Below are positions 41,562 to 50,445 of a DNA stretch of 64,000 nt, in pieces. This DNA comes from Candidatus Latescibacterota bacterium. Lineage in GTDB: Bacteria > Latescibacterota > UBA2968 > UBA8231. The first letter of the stretch is position 1. Every line of letters starts with the position of its first letter. The notes beneath the pieces are model-generated. The model did not search any database. It had not been told where the DNA came from and worked only from the letters and a program-made list of their open reading frames with translations. Both the position numbers and the translations under genes were made by a program. Where the stretch lies: NCBI GenBank assembly GCA_021295675.1, contig JAGWBY010000013.1:1-64000 (forward strand), read 5' to 3'.

Positions 41562-43472
41562 TTGGCTAATCGTAGGCAATCTCGACGGCAGACCGGCCGC
41601 TCGCTCGTCCGGGAACAAAATTCGCGCAGCGAGAGCAAGCATCTGGTTGTTCAATCCCCCTCCGGCACCCGCGACCGATGGGCTGTGGCAGCAGCGGGGT
41701 GTGCTGGGGTACTGTTTGCCTTTGTGTTTTTCAAAAACGCTTGGCTGTGCGACGATTTCTGGATCATCGCACGGCAGGTTGAGCAACTGTTCTCCGGCAA
41801 CGGTTTGCGCTGGAATCCGCATGAACGGATTCAACTTTTCACCAGCGTGATGGGCTTCTTTTTAACCGCGTTCGGGCGGTTGTTTGCGACGGACTACTTT
41901 GTCAATTTCGCTGTGCAGGCGGTTATTTTGAATGGCATCGTACTTGCATTGTTGGCGTTGCTACTCAAAACTCCGGCAAAATGGACCACCGCGATGCTGG
42001 TTTTGACCGCGTCCAACTCGTATATGGATTTTACTTGGTCAGGGCTTCACAATCCCTTTGGTTACGCGACGCTGGTCGGGTTTTTGATTTTTTGGCAACA
42101 ACTCAGGCACGGGCAAGAAGCCCCTGCCACGGGCAAGGCGTTGCTTGCGCTGGCCGCTTTGGCCGGTCTCGCACCGCTGTTCCGCTACGACTTCGCCCTG
42201 ATTGTCTGGCCGCCGCTGTTTTACGCGCTTTGGGAGATGCGGCGGGCGTGTCCCCGGCGAGTTCTGGTCAGCGCAGTGGTTTTACTACTGCTACCGCTGG
42301 CTGCGTGGACAGCGTTTTCGCTGCTGTATTTTGGATTTCCGCTACCGATGACCGCTTACAACAAACTTGGCAGCGGACTTTCGCGTGTGGTGTCGATACA
42401 AAACGGCCTTCACTATTATCTCTTTACCCTGAGAAACGACCCGCCGGTGCTGCCGATTATTTTCGCGGCACTGGTCTGGCTGGTCTCGCGCAACGGTGCT
42501 TCCCGCGCCCTCGCCTTGGGTGCCACCCTGCACCTGCTCTACACGCTGTACACGGGTGCCGACTATATGGGTGGCCGGTTCTTCACTTATCCGTACCTGC
42601 TGGCGGTTATCGTCCTCGTTGACCACTGGGAGGAAATCACGACAACAATCCGGTCGGGGTTCGCCGGGCGCAAAAGCGCGCAGCCGCGACGGAGAAACCG
42701 AAAGCGGCAGAGCCGGGCGTCTCTTCCCGCGCCACCGGTCGCTTGGTGGCAGAGTGCGCCAGTGCCCGCCGCTTTTGCCGTGCTATGGATGGTCGCGCTG
42801 CCACATACGCCGCTAATGTCGCCCCTTTCGTATCACAAAGTGGACCCGACCGAGGCTGGTGGTATTTCCGACGAAAGAGCGGCGTATCATCGTGGGACGA
42901 GCATAATGGATTACATTGCTTTCCGGCGCGGCGATGCCGAAATATACCCCGACCACCCCAGTGCGCGGCTGGGCAAAATCATCGCTCGTTCCCAAGTGCC
43001 GGTCATTCACCTGTGCGATATGGGAATGGCACCCTTTTTTGCCCGCACGGACCAGAAGTTGATTGATGTTTACGGATATAGCGACGTGCTGCAGGCACGC
43101 CTACCGGGATTGAATTCGCGCCCCAGCCACATCATGCGCCGCCTGCCAGACGGCTACCTAGAGAGCATCGCCGCCAATGAAGCGCGCATTACCGACGGGC
43201 AACTCAACCGCTACTACGAACAACTGCGCCTTGTTACTCAAAGCGAAAACCTGTTCGCCGACGGGCGGCTCAAGGCGATTTTGACAGTCAATTTGCAAAA
43301 GCCGCCCACCGCGCATATCAACTGGCCGCCGATCTCCGGCGGACTGCGATTACCCATGCTGTGTTACGCAAAACACCGACCCAACGTCCTCGCTTATCTT
43401 CGCGAAAACATAGAAAAATTGACGGCCACTGAGCTCAACCATTCCTCTCTGTCGCCGTCCACCGGCCAGTAG
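41562..43472 (+). CDS. GT-C-type membrane glycosyltransferase-like protein
   Basis: 636 residues; TTG 41562 with GGAGG upstream. The first periplasmic loop WLCDDFWIIARQVEQLFSGN-GLRWNPHERIQLFTS follows the DD...GxG(L/W)NP.ER...T pattern of bacterial GT-C proteins, with the DD pair as likely catalytic residues. About 10-11 membrane spans follow, then a ~170-residue extracytoplasmic domain (HLCDMGMAPFFARTDQKLID). Acceptor and sugar unknown. It has the same lead sequence type (basic, Arg/Gln-rich) as its neighbours. Confidence 0.72.
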   Translation: MANRRQSRRQTGRSLVREQNSRSESKHLVVQSPSGTRDRWAVAAAGCAGVLFAFVFFKNAWLCDDFWIIARQVEQLFSGNGLRWNPHERIQLFTSVMGFFLTAFGRLFATDYFVNFAVQAVILNGIVLALLALLLKTPAKWTTAMLVLTASNSYMDFTWSGLHNPFGYATLVGFLIFWQQLRHGQEAPATGKALLALAALAGLAPLFRYDFALIVWPPLFYALWEMRRACPRRVLVSAVVLLLLPLAAWTAFSLLYFGFPLPMTAYNKLGSGLSRVVSIQNGLHYYLFTLRNDPPVLPIIFAALVWLVSRNGASRALALGATLHLLYTLYTGADYMGGRFFTYPYLLAVIVLVDHWEEITTTIRSGFAGRKSAQPRRRNRKRQSRASLPAPPVAWWQSAPVPAAFAVLWMVALPHTPLMSPLSYHKVDPTEAGGISDERAAYHRGTSIMDYIAFRRGDAEIYPDHPSARLGKIIARSQVPVIHLCDMGMAPFFARTDQKLIDVYGYSDVLQARLPGLNSRPSHIMRRLPDGYLESIAANEARITDGQLNRYYEQLRLVTQSENLFADGRLKAILTVNLQKPPTAHINWPPISGGLRLPMLCYAKHRPNVLAYLRENIEKLTATELNHSSLSPSTGQ

Positions 43473-43544
43473 AAATGTCCGAGCCGATTCAACCCCGACT
43501 TTGCCATAATAGGGGAACGTTTCTGATGTACATGAGGAGGTATC

Positions 43545-45329
43545 ATGCCTAGCTTTTCCGCCCTGTGCTCATCACTGTCGGTCCGTTTGCAGGCCGCGCC
43601 ATATACTGCGGCGTCCATGGGCGTGCTGTTGGTCGCCGCCTATCTGTGCTTGGTGAACTTAGACTACGCTGCGCTGTGGCACGACGAGGCCCCCGCCGCC
43701 TTTTTCGGCAAGACCTTACTGCAACAAGGCAGCATCACCGGCTGGGACGGGCGCAACCTAGTAGGCGGCACGAACGGGCGTACACTCAACGAAGAGCTAC
43801 GCGGCGTGCTGCCGCCGCTGATGTACGCGCTGAATGCGGTGGGGCTCGCCATATTCGGCGTCAACGAGACGGGCGCGCGCATCGTCCACGCCATCATCGG
43901 CATCGCCGCGCTCGGCGTCTTCTACCTGCTGCTGGGCCAGCACCTGTCGAAGCACTCAAGGCTGATGTTCTTCATCTTCGCGTTCACCGCTGGGTCGGCG
44001 CAACTACTGCTGTATTTCCGCCAGAGTCGGTATTTCTCGGTCATGGTTCTCGCGCTGATACTCCTCTTCTATCTATACGAACGCTACTGGCGGAGCAAGC
44101 ATTTGGCATACCTGCCGGCTCTCTCGCTGGTGGCTGCGCTATCGTTTTTCAACCACTACGCCAGCGGCGCGGCAACAATGCTCTCGCTGGCGGCGTATCA
44201 CCTGCTCTTTCGCGCTCGCGCGACCACGCGGCGAGAGTGGGTGTTGTTCGCTATCTGCGGCGCGGCTGTCGTGGCGGTGGGTACCAGCTACCTCTACTGG
44301 CTGGGTGTCATCGGCGGCGAGCGCAGCGGCTTCATGGGATTTGCCGGGCAAGCGCCCACTCCGTATCAAGGCGACAAGTCGGAGCTAGTCATATTCATAG
44401 AAAGAATCTGGATATACACCCGGGAGCTATTCACCGCCGACTGGATTTCATGGCCGGTATTCTCGTGGTTCGCGGGCATGGCACTAATCGCTTGGCAGAC
44501 CCGCCGGAAGCAGGCGGTCGGAGCGTCGCGACAGGTGCGGCGACGGGCTCAGCGGGCCAACGCCGGCACATCCATTGCCCAAAAGATACTCGGCGACGAC
44601 TTCCCACTGGCAGCGGCAGGAAAAATCATCCTAATGGGCGCGCTGTTTGCGCTGTTTTCGGCGATGCTGTCGGTGCAGCCTATATGGCTGAACCCGGTTG
44701 CCGATCTGCGCTATTACGTGGGAGCGTTGCCGTTGCTGTTGGCGATGAAGGGGCTATTCGTGGAATGGGCGTGGCGTCGGCACATCATGGCCGGTACGGT
44801 TGCACTCGTCGTGTTATTGTTCTCCAGCGTGGGCGCGGCCCCCTTCAACATTGCGATGCACTTTAGCGGCCAAAAAACGCTCGGGCTGCACCTGTTCGAG
44901 TTCATCCGCGAAGTGCACCGCCCGTACCGCGACTCGATCTCGGTAGTCTCTAGCTACTTGTTGCAAAACGCCGACAGGGATGACCTCGTGTACGTGCCGG
45001 GCTTTGCCAACCGCGAGGTGCTGATTTTCTACGCTGGCGACCATGTGCGGTTTTGCTGCGTCTTGGACGAAACTACGCCACTGCCTAAAGACAAGATCGC
45101 CGCGCTAGATGCACCGCTCTACATTGAGCAGAATACGCCCGACTGGATCGTCGGCTTCGGGGGGTTGCGCCGAGGGAGGGTGGAACAATTCGCGGCAAGC
45201 TACGAGGTCATCGCCAAGCTCAAAGTCCACCCTTATCCGACTCAGCGACCAGAACTAAACTTTCACGCCTTTTCTCCGCTGGATCCTGGCGACCGCGGCG
45301 TGTTCATCCTCCGGCGCCAAGAGGAGTAG
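43545..45329 (+). CDS. GT39/PMT-like membrane glycosyltransferase
   Basis: 594 residues; ATG 43545 has GAGGAGG upstream. The first loop ALWHDEAPAAFFGKTLL carries the D-E pair of the ArnT/PMT (PF13231-type) group, followed by PPLMYALNAVGLAIFGVNE with the next conserved region, and about 11 membrane spans. The C-terminal ~160 residues lie outside the membrane. Uses a polyprenyl-phosphate sugar donor by family knowledge. Its stop overlaps the ribosome site of the following TPR gene (AAGAGGAGTAG), so the two are translated together. A scrap of a second copy lies at 47335-47385. Confidence 0.78.
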   Translation: MPSFSALCSSLSVRLQAAPYTAASMGVLLVAAYLCLVNLDYAALWHDEAPAAFFGKTLLQQGSITGWDGRNLVGGTNGRTLNEELRGVLPPLMYALNAVGLAIFGVNETGARIVHAIIGIAALGVFYLLLGQHLSKHSRLMFFIFAFTAGSAQLLLYFRQSRYFSVMVLALILLFYLYERYWRSKHLAYLPALSLVAALSFFNHYASGAATMLSLAAYHLLFRARATTRREWVLFAICGAAVVAVGTSYLYWLGVIGGERSGFMGFAGQAPTPYQGDKSELVIFIERIWIYTRELFTADWISWPVFSWFAGMALIAWQTRRKQAVGASRQVRRRAQRANAGTSIAQKILGDDFPLAAAGKIILMGALFALFSAMLSVQPIWLNPVADLRYYVGALPLLLAMKGLFVEWAWRRHIMAGTVALVVLLFSSVGAAPFNIAMHFSGQKTLGLHLFEFIREVHRPYRDSISVVSSYLLQNADRDDLVYVPGFANREVLIFYAGDHVRFCCVLDETTPLPKDKIAALDAPLYIEQNTPDWIVGFGGLRRGRVEQFAASYEVIAKLKVHPYPTQRPELNFHAFSPLDPGDRGVFILRRQEE

Positions 45330-45333
45330 ATAC

Positions 45334-45978
45334 ATGGCCAAAAGAAGAGCGACGGAAAAGACTCAGCACCAACCAAGGCCTTCGCGGCAGGAGCGCAGGC
45401 AGGCGGCCCGCAGCGATGCAAAAGCTCGACAGACGGTTGCAACCGCATCGCCCCTAACAGCGGTGATCTCCTATTCGCGGCAAGACATGCTAGCCTTTCT
45501 CGCGCTCGGCTTGCTGGTGGTCGTCAGCTACCTACCGGCGATGCTGTGGGGTGGCTTTATCTGGGACGATAATTTGTGTATCAAGGTCGATCCGGTGCGG
45601 GACGTATCGGGTTTGTGGCAAATCTGGTTCTCTCCGAGTGCTATTGAAGAAGAGCATCACTACTGGCCGCTGGTTTATACAACCTTCTGGCTGGAGCACA
45701 AGTTGTGGGGATTTGCCCCAGCGGGCTATCACATCGTCAACGTGCTGCTGCATCTAGCGAATACACTGCTTTTGTGGCATCTTTTGCGGCGGCTGGCCGT
45801 GCCCGGCGCGTGGGTGGTAGCCGCGGTGTTTGCCGTGCATCCGCTGCACGTGGAGTCGGTGGCTTGGATCATTGAGCGCAAGGATGTGCTTTCAGGTCGA
45901 CGTGGATGCGCTTTGTGGAAAAGCCGAGTTCGCGCTGGTATGCGTGTTCGCTGGTGTTGTATGCGGCGGGTCTTTTGA
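45334..45978 (+). CDS. TMTC-like membrane TPR protein, copy 1, N-terminal part (frame broken)
   Basis: Begins with the same basic lead as copy 2 (MAKRRATEKTQHQ), then a membrane span and the GFIWDDNLCIKVDPVRD loop with its D-D pair, typical of the TMTC/O-mannosyltransferase-like GT-C group. It follows copy 2 closely up to RKDVLSG (about 45897) and then leaves frame. Compared base by base with copy 2 it has two extra bases (GTCGACGTGG against GTCCGTGG), which explains the break. Confidence 0.8.
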   Translation: MAKRRATEKTQHQPRPSRQERRQAARSDAKARQTVATASPLTAVISYSRQDMLAFLALGLLVVVSYLPAMLWGGFIWDDNLCIKVDPVRDVSGLWQIWFSPSAIEEEHHYWPLVYTTFWLEHKLWGFAPAGYHIVNVLLHLANTLLLWHLLRRLAVPGAWVVAAVFAVHPLHVESVAWIIERKDVLSGRRGCALWKSRVRAGMRVRWCCMRRVF

Positions 45979-47333
45979 GCAAGTCCATCGTGGTTACGCT
46001 GCCAGCGGCTCTTTTGATCTGGCATTGGTGGAAACAGGGCCGGTTGACCTCGACTGATCTGTGGCGGTTGGTGCCGTTTTTCGCAGTAGGGTTGGTCATC
46101 ACCGTCGGCGATTTGTCGTTTTACTGGTCTGAGACAACTGCGTCTCTTGACTACTCATTAGTGGAACGGATGCTCATTGCCTCCCACGCTCTGTGGTTTT
46201 ATGCCGGCAAGCTGCTGTGGCCGTCGGAGTTGGCCGTCATCTACCCGAGTTGGGATATCCATGTCGCCGACCCACTGGCTTGGGGGTATCTCGTTGCTGC
46301 TATCGCGTTGGTGGTAGCCCTCTGGCACTTCCGGCGGCAGCTTGGGCGCGGACCGCTGGCCGGGGCGTTGTTTTTTGCGGTCACGATATCGCCGGTTTTG
46401 GGCTTTGTCGATTACACCTATATGAAGTATGCTTTTGTCGCCGATCGCCATCAGTATCTTGCTGGTATTGGGGTTATGGCCGTCGTCATCAGCTCGGCTG
46501 CTTATGGCGTGCGTCGTCTGTCAAGTATGTGGCAAAAGGGCGCATTGGGCATTGCGGCGGTTGTGCTGGTTGTGCTGGGGACGCTGACTTGGCGTCAGGC
46601 AAGCATTTATCGGGACGACGAAACGTTCAATCGCCACATCATCGCGCTCAATCCGCAGGCACGGAATGTCCACCGCCATTTGGGCATTGCCCTTTATGAG
46701 CAGGGACGATATGAGGAAGCCCTCGACTCGTACCGCGTCGCCGTTGCCCACCGCCCAAACTACGCTAAGGTACATTCCAACCTCGGCATGGTGCTCAACA
46801 AGCTGGAACGCTTCGAGGAAGCGGAGACACATGTACGTCGTGCAATCGCACTCGACCCAAAGACAAAGATCCGCTACCAACGTTTAGGCAATGCACTGTA
46901 TGGGCAGGACCGGTATGCGGAAGCGGCTGACGCATACCGCGTCTCTGCCGAACACCACCCAGACTACGCACAGGCACATTCCGGCCTTGGTGCGGCCCTC
47001 AATGAGTTGGGCCGCTTCGAAGAAGCGGAAACCCATCTGCGCCGCGCTATCGCGCTCAACCCGAACCATACGGAGGCCCTCTATCATCTGGCCACGCTAC
47101 GGTTCAAGCAGCAGCGCTTAGATGAGGCGATAGAATTCTTGCAACACCTCATCGGCATTGAGCCCGGCCACGCAAGGGCCTTAGGAGACATAGGCGTCGC
47201 CCTCTTCTACTTGGGCAGAAGCGACGAGGCGCTACAACACTTCGACCGAGCACTTTCCCTCGACCCAACCTTGGAAGACGTGCGTGCCAACCGCGAGGCC
47301 GTGCTGGAGGCGATGAAAGGAAATGTCGAGTGA
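45906..47333 (+). CDS. TMTC-like membrane TPR protein, copy 1, C-terminal part (frame broken)
   Basis: 475 residues that align with copy 2 from MRFVEKP onward: membrane spans (YAAGLLSKSIVVTLPAALLI, LLWPSELAVIYP), then from about residue 255 TPR units such as VHRHLGIALYEQGRYEEALD and VHSNLGMVLNKLERFEEAET, five or six in all. It has one TPR block fewer than copy 2. TPRs in these proteins face outward and probably bind acceptor proteins. An ATG at 45906 exists, but no good ribosome site is seen, so independent translation is doubtful. Confidence 0.8.
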   Translation: MRFVEKPSSRWYACSLVLYAAGLLSKSIVVTLPAALLIWHWWKQGRLTSTDLWRLVPFFAVGLVITVGDLSFYWSETTASLDYSLVERMLIASHALWFYAGKLLWPSELAVIYPSWDIHVADPLAWGYLVAAIALVVALWHFRRQLGRGPLAGALFFAVTISPVLGFVDYTYMKYAFVADRHQYLAGIGVMAVVISSAAYGVRRLSSMWQKGALGIAAVVLVVLGTLTWRQASIYRDDETFNRHIIALNPQARNVHRHLGIALYEQGRYEEALDSYRVAVAHRPNYAKVHSNLGMVLNKLERFEEAETHVRRAIALDPKTKIRYQRLGNALYGQDRYAEAADAYRVSAEHHPDYAQAHSGLGAALNELGRFEEAETHLRRAIALNPNHTEALYHLATLRFKQQRLDEAIEFLQHLIGIEPGHARALGDIGVALFYLGRSDEALQHFDRALSLDPTLEDVRANREAVLEAMKGNVE

Positions 47334-47334
47334 C

Positions 47335-47385
47335 TTCGACATTGCGATGTACGTTAGCGGCCCCAAAATCCTCGGGTGGTACCGG
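47335..47385 (+). pseudogene. Remnant of a second GT39-like gene
   Basis: Bases 47335-47376 match 44845-44886 inside the GT39-like gene over 42 ungapped positions (codons F-D-I-A-M-Y-V-S-G-P-K-I-L-G against F-N-I-A-M-H-F-S-G-Q-K-T-L-G), in frame, ending at a TAG just before the second TPR gene. This shows the duplicated unit once included glycosyltransferase plus TPR gene. Confidence 0.7.
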
Positions 47386-47392
47386 TAGATAA

Positions 47393-49618
47393 ATGGCCAA
47401 GAGAAGACCGACAGACAAGACGCAGCGCCAACCATCGGCCCCGTCTAAACCTACTCGGCAGGAGCGTCGGCAGGCGGCCCGTGACGACGCAAAACCCCAG
47501 CGGTCAGTTGCAACCACATCCCCCCTAATAACAGCGACATCCTATTCGCGGCAGAATGTGCTAGCCCTTCTCGCGCTTGGCTTGCTGGTGGCCGTCCCCT
47601 ACCTGCCGGCAATGCTGTGGGGTGGCTTCGTCTGGGACGACAACACATACGTCAAGGTCGATCCGGTGCGGGACGTATCGGGTCTGTGGCAAATCTGGTT
47701 TTCTCCCAGTGCGCTTGAAGAAGAAGGTCACTATTGGCCGATAACCTATACGACCTTCTGGGTGGAGCACAAACTATGGGGGTTTGCCCCGGCGGGCTAT
47801 CACATCGTCAATGTGTTGCTGCACTTGGCGAATACGCTGCTGCTGTGGCATCTGATGCGGCGGTTGACGGTGCCCGGCGCGTGGATGGTGGCCGCGGTGT
47901 TTGCCGTGCATCCGCTGCACGTGGAGTCGGTGGCTTGGATCATTGAGCGCAAGGATGTGCTTTCAGGTCCGTGGATGCGCTTTGTGGAAAAGCCGAATCC
48001 GCGCTGGTATGCGTGTTCGCTGGTGTTGTATGCAACGGGTCTTTTGAGCAAGTCCATCGTGGTTACGCTGCCGGTGGCGCTTTTGATTTGGCACTGGTGG
48101 AAACAAGGCCGTGTGACCTCGACGGATCTGTGGCGGTTGGTGCCGTTTTTTGTAGTAGGGTTGGTCGTCACCGTCGGCGACTTGTCGTTTTACCGGTCTG
48201 AGACAACTACATCTTTTGACTACTCATTAGCGGAACGTGCGCTCATCGCCGCTCGCGCTTTGTGGTTTTACGCTGGTAAACTACTGTGGCCGACGAACCT
48301 GGCCGTCATCTATCCGCGTTGGGACATTCGCGTCGCCGAACCGCTAGCTTGGGGGTATTTGGTAGGTGCCGTTGCCCTAGCAGTGGCCCTCTGGCGCTTT
48401 GAGCCGCAGCTTGGGCGCGGACCGCTGGCCGGGACGTTGTTTTTTGTGATCACACTGTCGCCGACGCTCGGCTTCGTTGACTACAACTATATGTCATATG
48501 CTTTCGTCGCCGACCGCTATCAGTACCTCGCTGGTATCGGGGTCATAGCCATCATCATCGGTGCGTCAGCTTATGGTATTGGCCGCCTGTCAGGCTTGTG
48601 GCAAAAAGGCGCGCTGGGTGGTGCGGTGGTGGTGCTGATTTTGTTAGGGCTGCTGACGTGGTGGCAGGCAAGCATTTATCGGGACGACGAAACGTTCAAT
48701 CGCCACATCATCGCGCTCAATCCGCAGGCGCGGAATGCCCACTACAATTTGGGCAAAGCACTGTATGAGCAGGGTCGATATGAGGAAGCGGCTGACGCAT
48801 ACCGCGTCGCCGCCAAACAACGCCCAAACTACGCTAAGGTACATGCCAACCTCGGCATAGTGCTCAATGAGTTGGGACGCTTCGAGGAAGCGGCGACCCA
48901 CCTGCGCCGCGCCATCGCGCTCGCTCCAAAGACAAAGCACCGATACTACCATTTAGGCAACGCACTGTATGGGCAGGGTCGATATGCGGAAGCGGTCGAC
49001 GCGTATCGCGTCGCCGTGGAGCAAATCCCAGATTCCTTTGAGGTACATTCCAACCTAGGTATGGCGCTCAATAAGCTAGGGCGCTTCGAGGAGGCCGAGA
49101 CCCACCTGCGCCGCGCCATCGCGCTCGACCCGCAAGACGTTGACCTTTCCCAGAAGTTGGCCGCGAAGTTGGCCGAGGTACTCACGCCACAGGGACGCTA
49201 CGCAGAAGCGATTGACGTCCTAGCGCAGGCGGTGGCGTTGAACCCTGCCTCATCGCAGACAGGGGAGTTGCATTTTCTCATGGGGATGGCAGCCGAGGAG
49301 AACGGACAACCCGAGACGGCGGGATACTACATGCGCGCCTTTGAACTAGATCCCCATCATACGAAGGCTATCCGTAGGCTAGCCCATCTGCGGTTAGAGC
49401 AGCAGCACTACGACGAGGCACTGGAACTTTTTCAGCGGCTCATCGACATCAATCCGAGCGACGCAATAGCTCGTGGCAACATGGGTATCGTCCTCTTCTA
49501 TTTGGGCAGAAGCGACGAAGCACTTCAAAGCTTCGACCAAGCGCTCTCCCTCGATCCGACCTTGGAAAGCGTGCGTGCCAACCGCGAGGCTGTGCTGGAG
49601 ATTATGGAAGGAAATTAG
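47393..49618 (+). CDS. TMTC-like membrane TPR protein, copy 2 (intact)
   Basis: 741 residues. About 10 membrane spans (residues ~50-430) with the GFVWDDNTYVKVDPVRD acidic loop and HPLHVESVAWIIERKDVLSG, then about eight TPRs from residue ~440: AHYNLGKALYEQGRYEEAAD, VHANLGIVLNELGRFEEAAT, VHSNLGMALNKLGRFEEAET and so on, ending LESVRANREAVLEIMEGN. Related eukaryotic TMTC proteins O-mannosylate secreted proteins; a similar role here is inference. Directly after DVLSG the protein goes to PWMRFVEKP, lacking a helix usually present there in the family. A 190-base duplication of its 3' end occurs downstream. Confidence 0.85.
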   Translation: MAKRRPTDKTQRQPSAPSKPTRQERRQAARDDAKPQRSVATTSPLITATSYSRQNVLALLALGLLVAVPYLPAMLWGGFVWDDNTYVKVDPVRDVSGLWQIWFSPSALEEEGHYWPITYTTFWVEHKLWGFAPAGYHIVNVLLHLANTLLLWHLMRRLTVPGAWMVAAVFAVHPLHVESVAWIIERKDVLSGPWMRFVEKPNPRWYACSLVLYATGLLSKSIVVTLPVALLIWHWWKQGRVTSTDLWRLVPFFVVGLVVTVGDLSFYRSETTTSFDYSLAERALIAARALWFYAGKLLWPTNLAVIYPRWDIRVAEPLAWGYLVGAVALAVALWRFEPQLGRGPLAGTLFFVITLSPTLGFVDYNYMSYAFVADRYQYLAGIGVIAIIIGASAYGIGRLSGLWQKGALGGAVVVLILLGLLTWWQASIYRDDETFNRHIIALNPQARNAHYNLGKALYEQGRYEEAADAYRVAAKQRPNYAKVHANLGIVLNELGRFEEAATHLRRAIALAPKTKHRYYHLGNALYGQGRYAEAVDAYRVAVEQIPDSFEVHSNLGMALNKLGRFEEAETHLRRAIALDPQDVDLSQKLAAKLAEVLTPQGRYAEAIDVLAQAVALNPASSQTGELHFLMGMAAEENGQPETAGYYMRAFELDPHHTKAIRRLAHLRLEQQHYDEALELFQRLIDINPSDAIARGNMGIVLFYLGRSDEALQSFDQALSLDPTLESVRANREAVLEIMEGN

Positions 49619-49739
49619 GGAATGCCCAGCTCCCGCCGGTACACCTCATCTGCGTGGGATTGCAACTGCCAGTAGGGCACCCGGATCGTCTGCATCAATT
49701 CGCCGCGCCCGCCATCGCCGTCCTCCCAGCGCACAATCC
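49615..49739 (-). pseudogene. Duplicated 3' end of the downstream secreted-protein gene
   Basis: These 125 bases match 50442-50566, the last ~41 codons of the gene at 50442-51302 (ending K/E-L-G-I-P-stop), without gaps. No start or upstream part is present. It forms the left copy of a direct repeat around the HigBA module. Confidence 0.88.
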
Positions 49740-49765
49740 ATTAACGAAAGCCGTTATATTGATTT

Positions 49766-50047
49766 ATGATCAAATCCTTTAAGGACAAGGAAACCGAGAA
49801 AATTTTTCACGGCCAATTTTCCCGCAAATTGCCACAGAATATTCAACGAGTAGCTGCACGCAAGCTTGAGCAACTTAACGCTGCCACGGTTTTTGAAACC
49901 CTACGCATACCGCCTGGCAACCGACTTGAAACGTTGACCGGTAATCGACAAGGGCAGCATAGCATTCGCGTAAACGATCAGTGGCGTGTGTGCTTTGTGT
50001 GGCGCGATAATAATGTTTTTGACGTCGAAATCGTTGATTATCACTGA
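49766..50047 (+). CDS. higB: HigB-type toxin (RelE superfamily)
   Basis: 93 residues of the HigB/RelE mRNA-interferase fold: MIKSFKDKETEKIFHGQFSR, the helical KLPQNIQRVAARKLEQLNAA, then PPGNRLETLTGNRQGQHSIR and WRVCFVWRDNNVFDVEIVDYH, the typical C-terminal strands. HigB cleaves mRNA on the ribosome. It lies before its antitoxin, the usual HigBA order. Codon and base use is more AT-rich than the flanking genes, suggesting transfer. No clear ribosome site; TATATT at 49755 is so close that the mRNA may be nearly leaderless. Confidence 0.92.
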   Translation: MIKSFKDKETEKIFHGQFSRKLPQNIQRVAARKLEQLNAATVFETLRIPPGNRLETLTGNRQGQHSIRVNDQWRVCFVWRDNNVFDVEIVDYH

Positions 50048-50056
50048 GGAGATACA

Positions 50057-50356
50057 ATGACTAAGCGAGACTTTCCGCCAATCCATCCGGGTGAGGTTCT
50101 GTTAGAGGATTTTCTTAAGCCTATGCAGATGAGTCAACATCATTTGGCTCAGGCAATCGGCGTGTCGCCACGTCGCATTAGTGAAATTGTACACGGGAAG
50201 CGAGGCATCACGGCAGATACAGCCTTACGGCTGGGACATTTTTTTAGCATGGAAGCGCAATTCTGGATGAATCTCCAAGCCCGTTATGATCTTGAAACGA
50301 CCCGGGAAAATTTAGCCGACAGACTAGACCAAGAAGTTCGGATACATACGGTCTAA
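50057..50356 (+). CDS. higA: HigA-type antitoxin (XRE family)
   Basis: 99 residues: the family lead FPPIHPGEVLLEDFLKPM, the helix-turn-helix SQHHLAQAIGVSPRRISEIV, then HGKRGITADTALRLGHFF and FWMNLQARYDLE. Binds HigB and represses the operon. GAGGAG lies upstream and the gap to higB is nine bases. Together the pair fills the 637 bases between two 190-base direct repeats. Confidence 0.94.
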   Translation: MTKRDFPPIHPGEVLLEDFLKPMQMSQHHLAQAIGVSPRRISEIVHGKRGITADTALRLGHFFSMEAQFWMNLQARYDLETTRENLADRLDQEVRIHTV

Positions 50357-50376
50357 CGCAAGGCATAGTGCCCTTG

Positions 50377-50445
50377 CTCGACCCAACCTTGGAAGACGTG
50401 CGTGCCAACCGCGAGGCTGTGCTGAAGGCGATAGAAGGGAATTAA
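50377..50445 (+). pseudogene. Fossil 3' end of a TMTC-like TPR gene
   Basis: In-frame codons LDPTLEDVRANREAVLKAIE-GN-stop match the ends of both TPR copies, closer to copy 1 (EDVRANREAVLEAM) than to copy 2. It is the left part of the right-hand 190-base repeat and shows that a third TPR gene, or a duplicated end, once stood here. Confidence 0.85.

Noticed and set aside
49740..50376. HigBA insert considered as a transposon or integron cassette
   Set aside because: No transposase, terminal inverted repeats or attC-like site seen; the flanking repeats are pieces of neighbouring genes.
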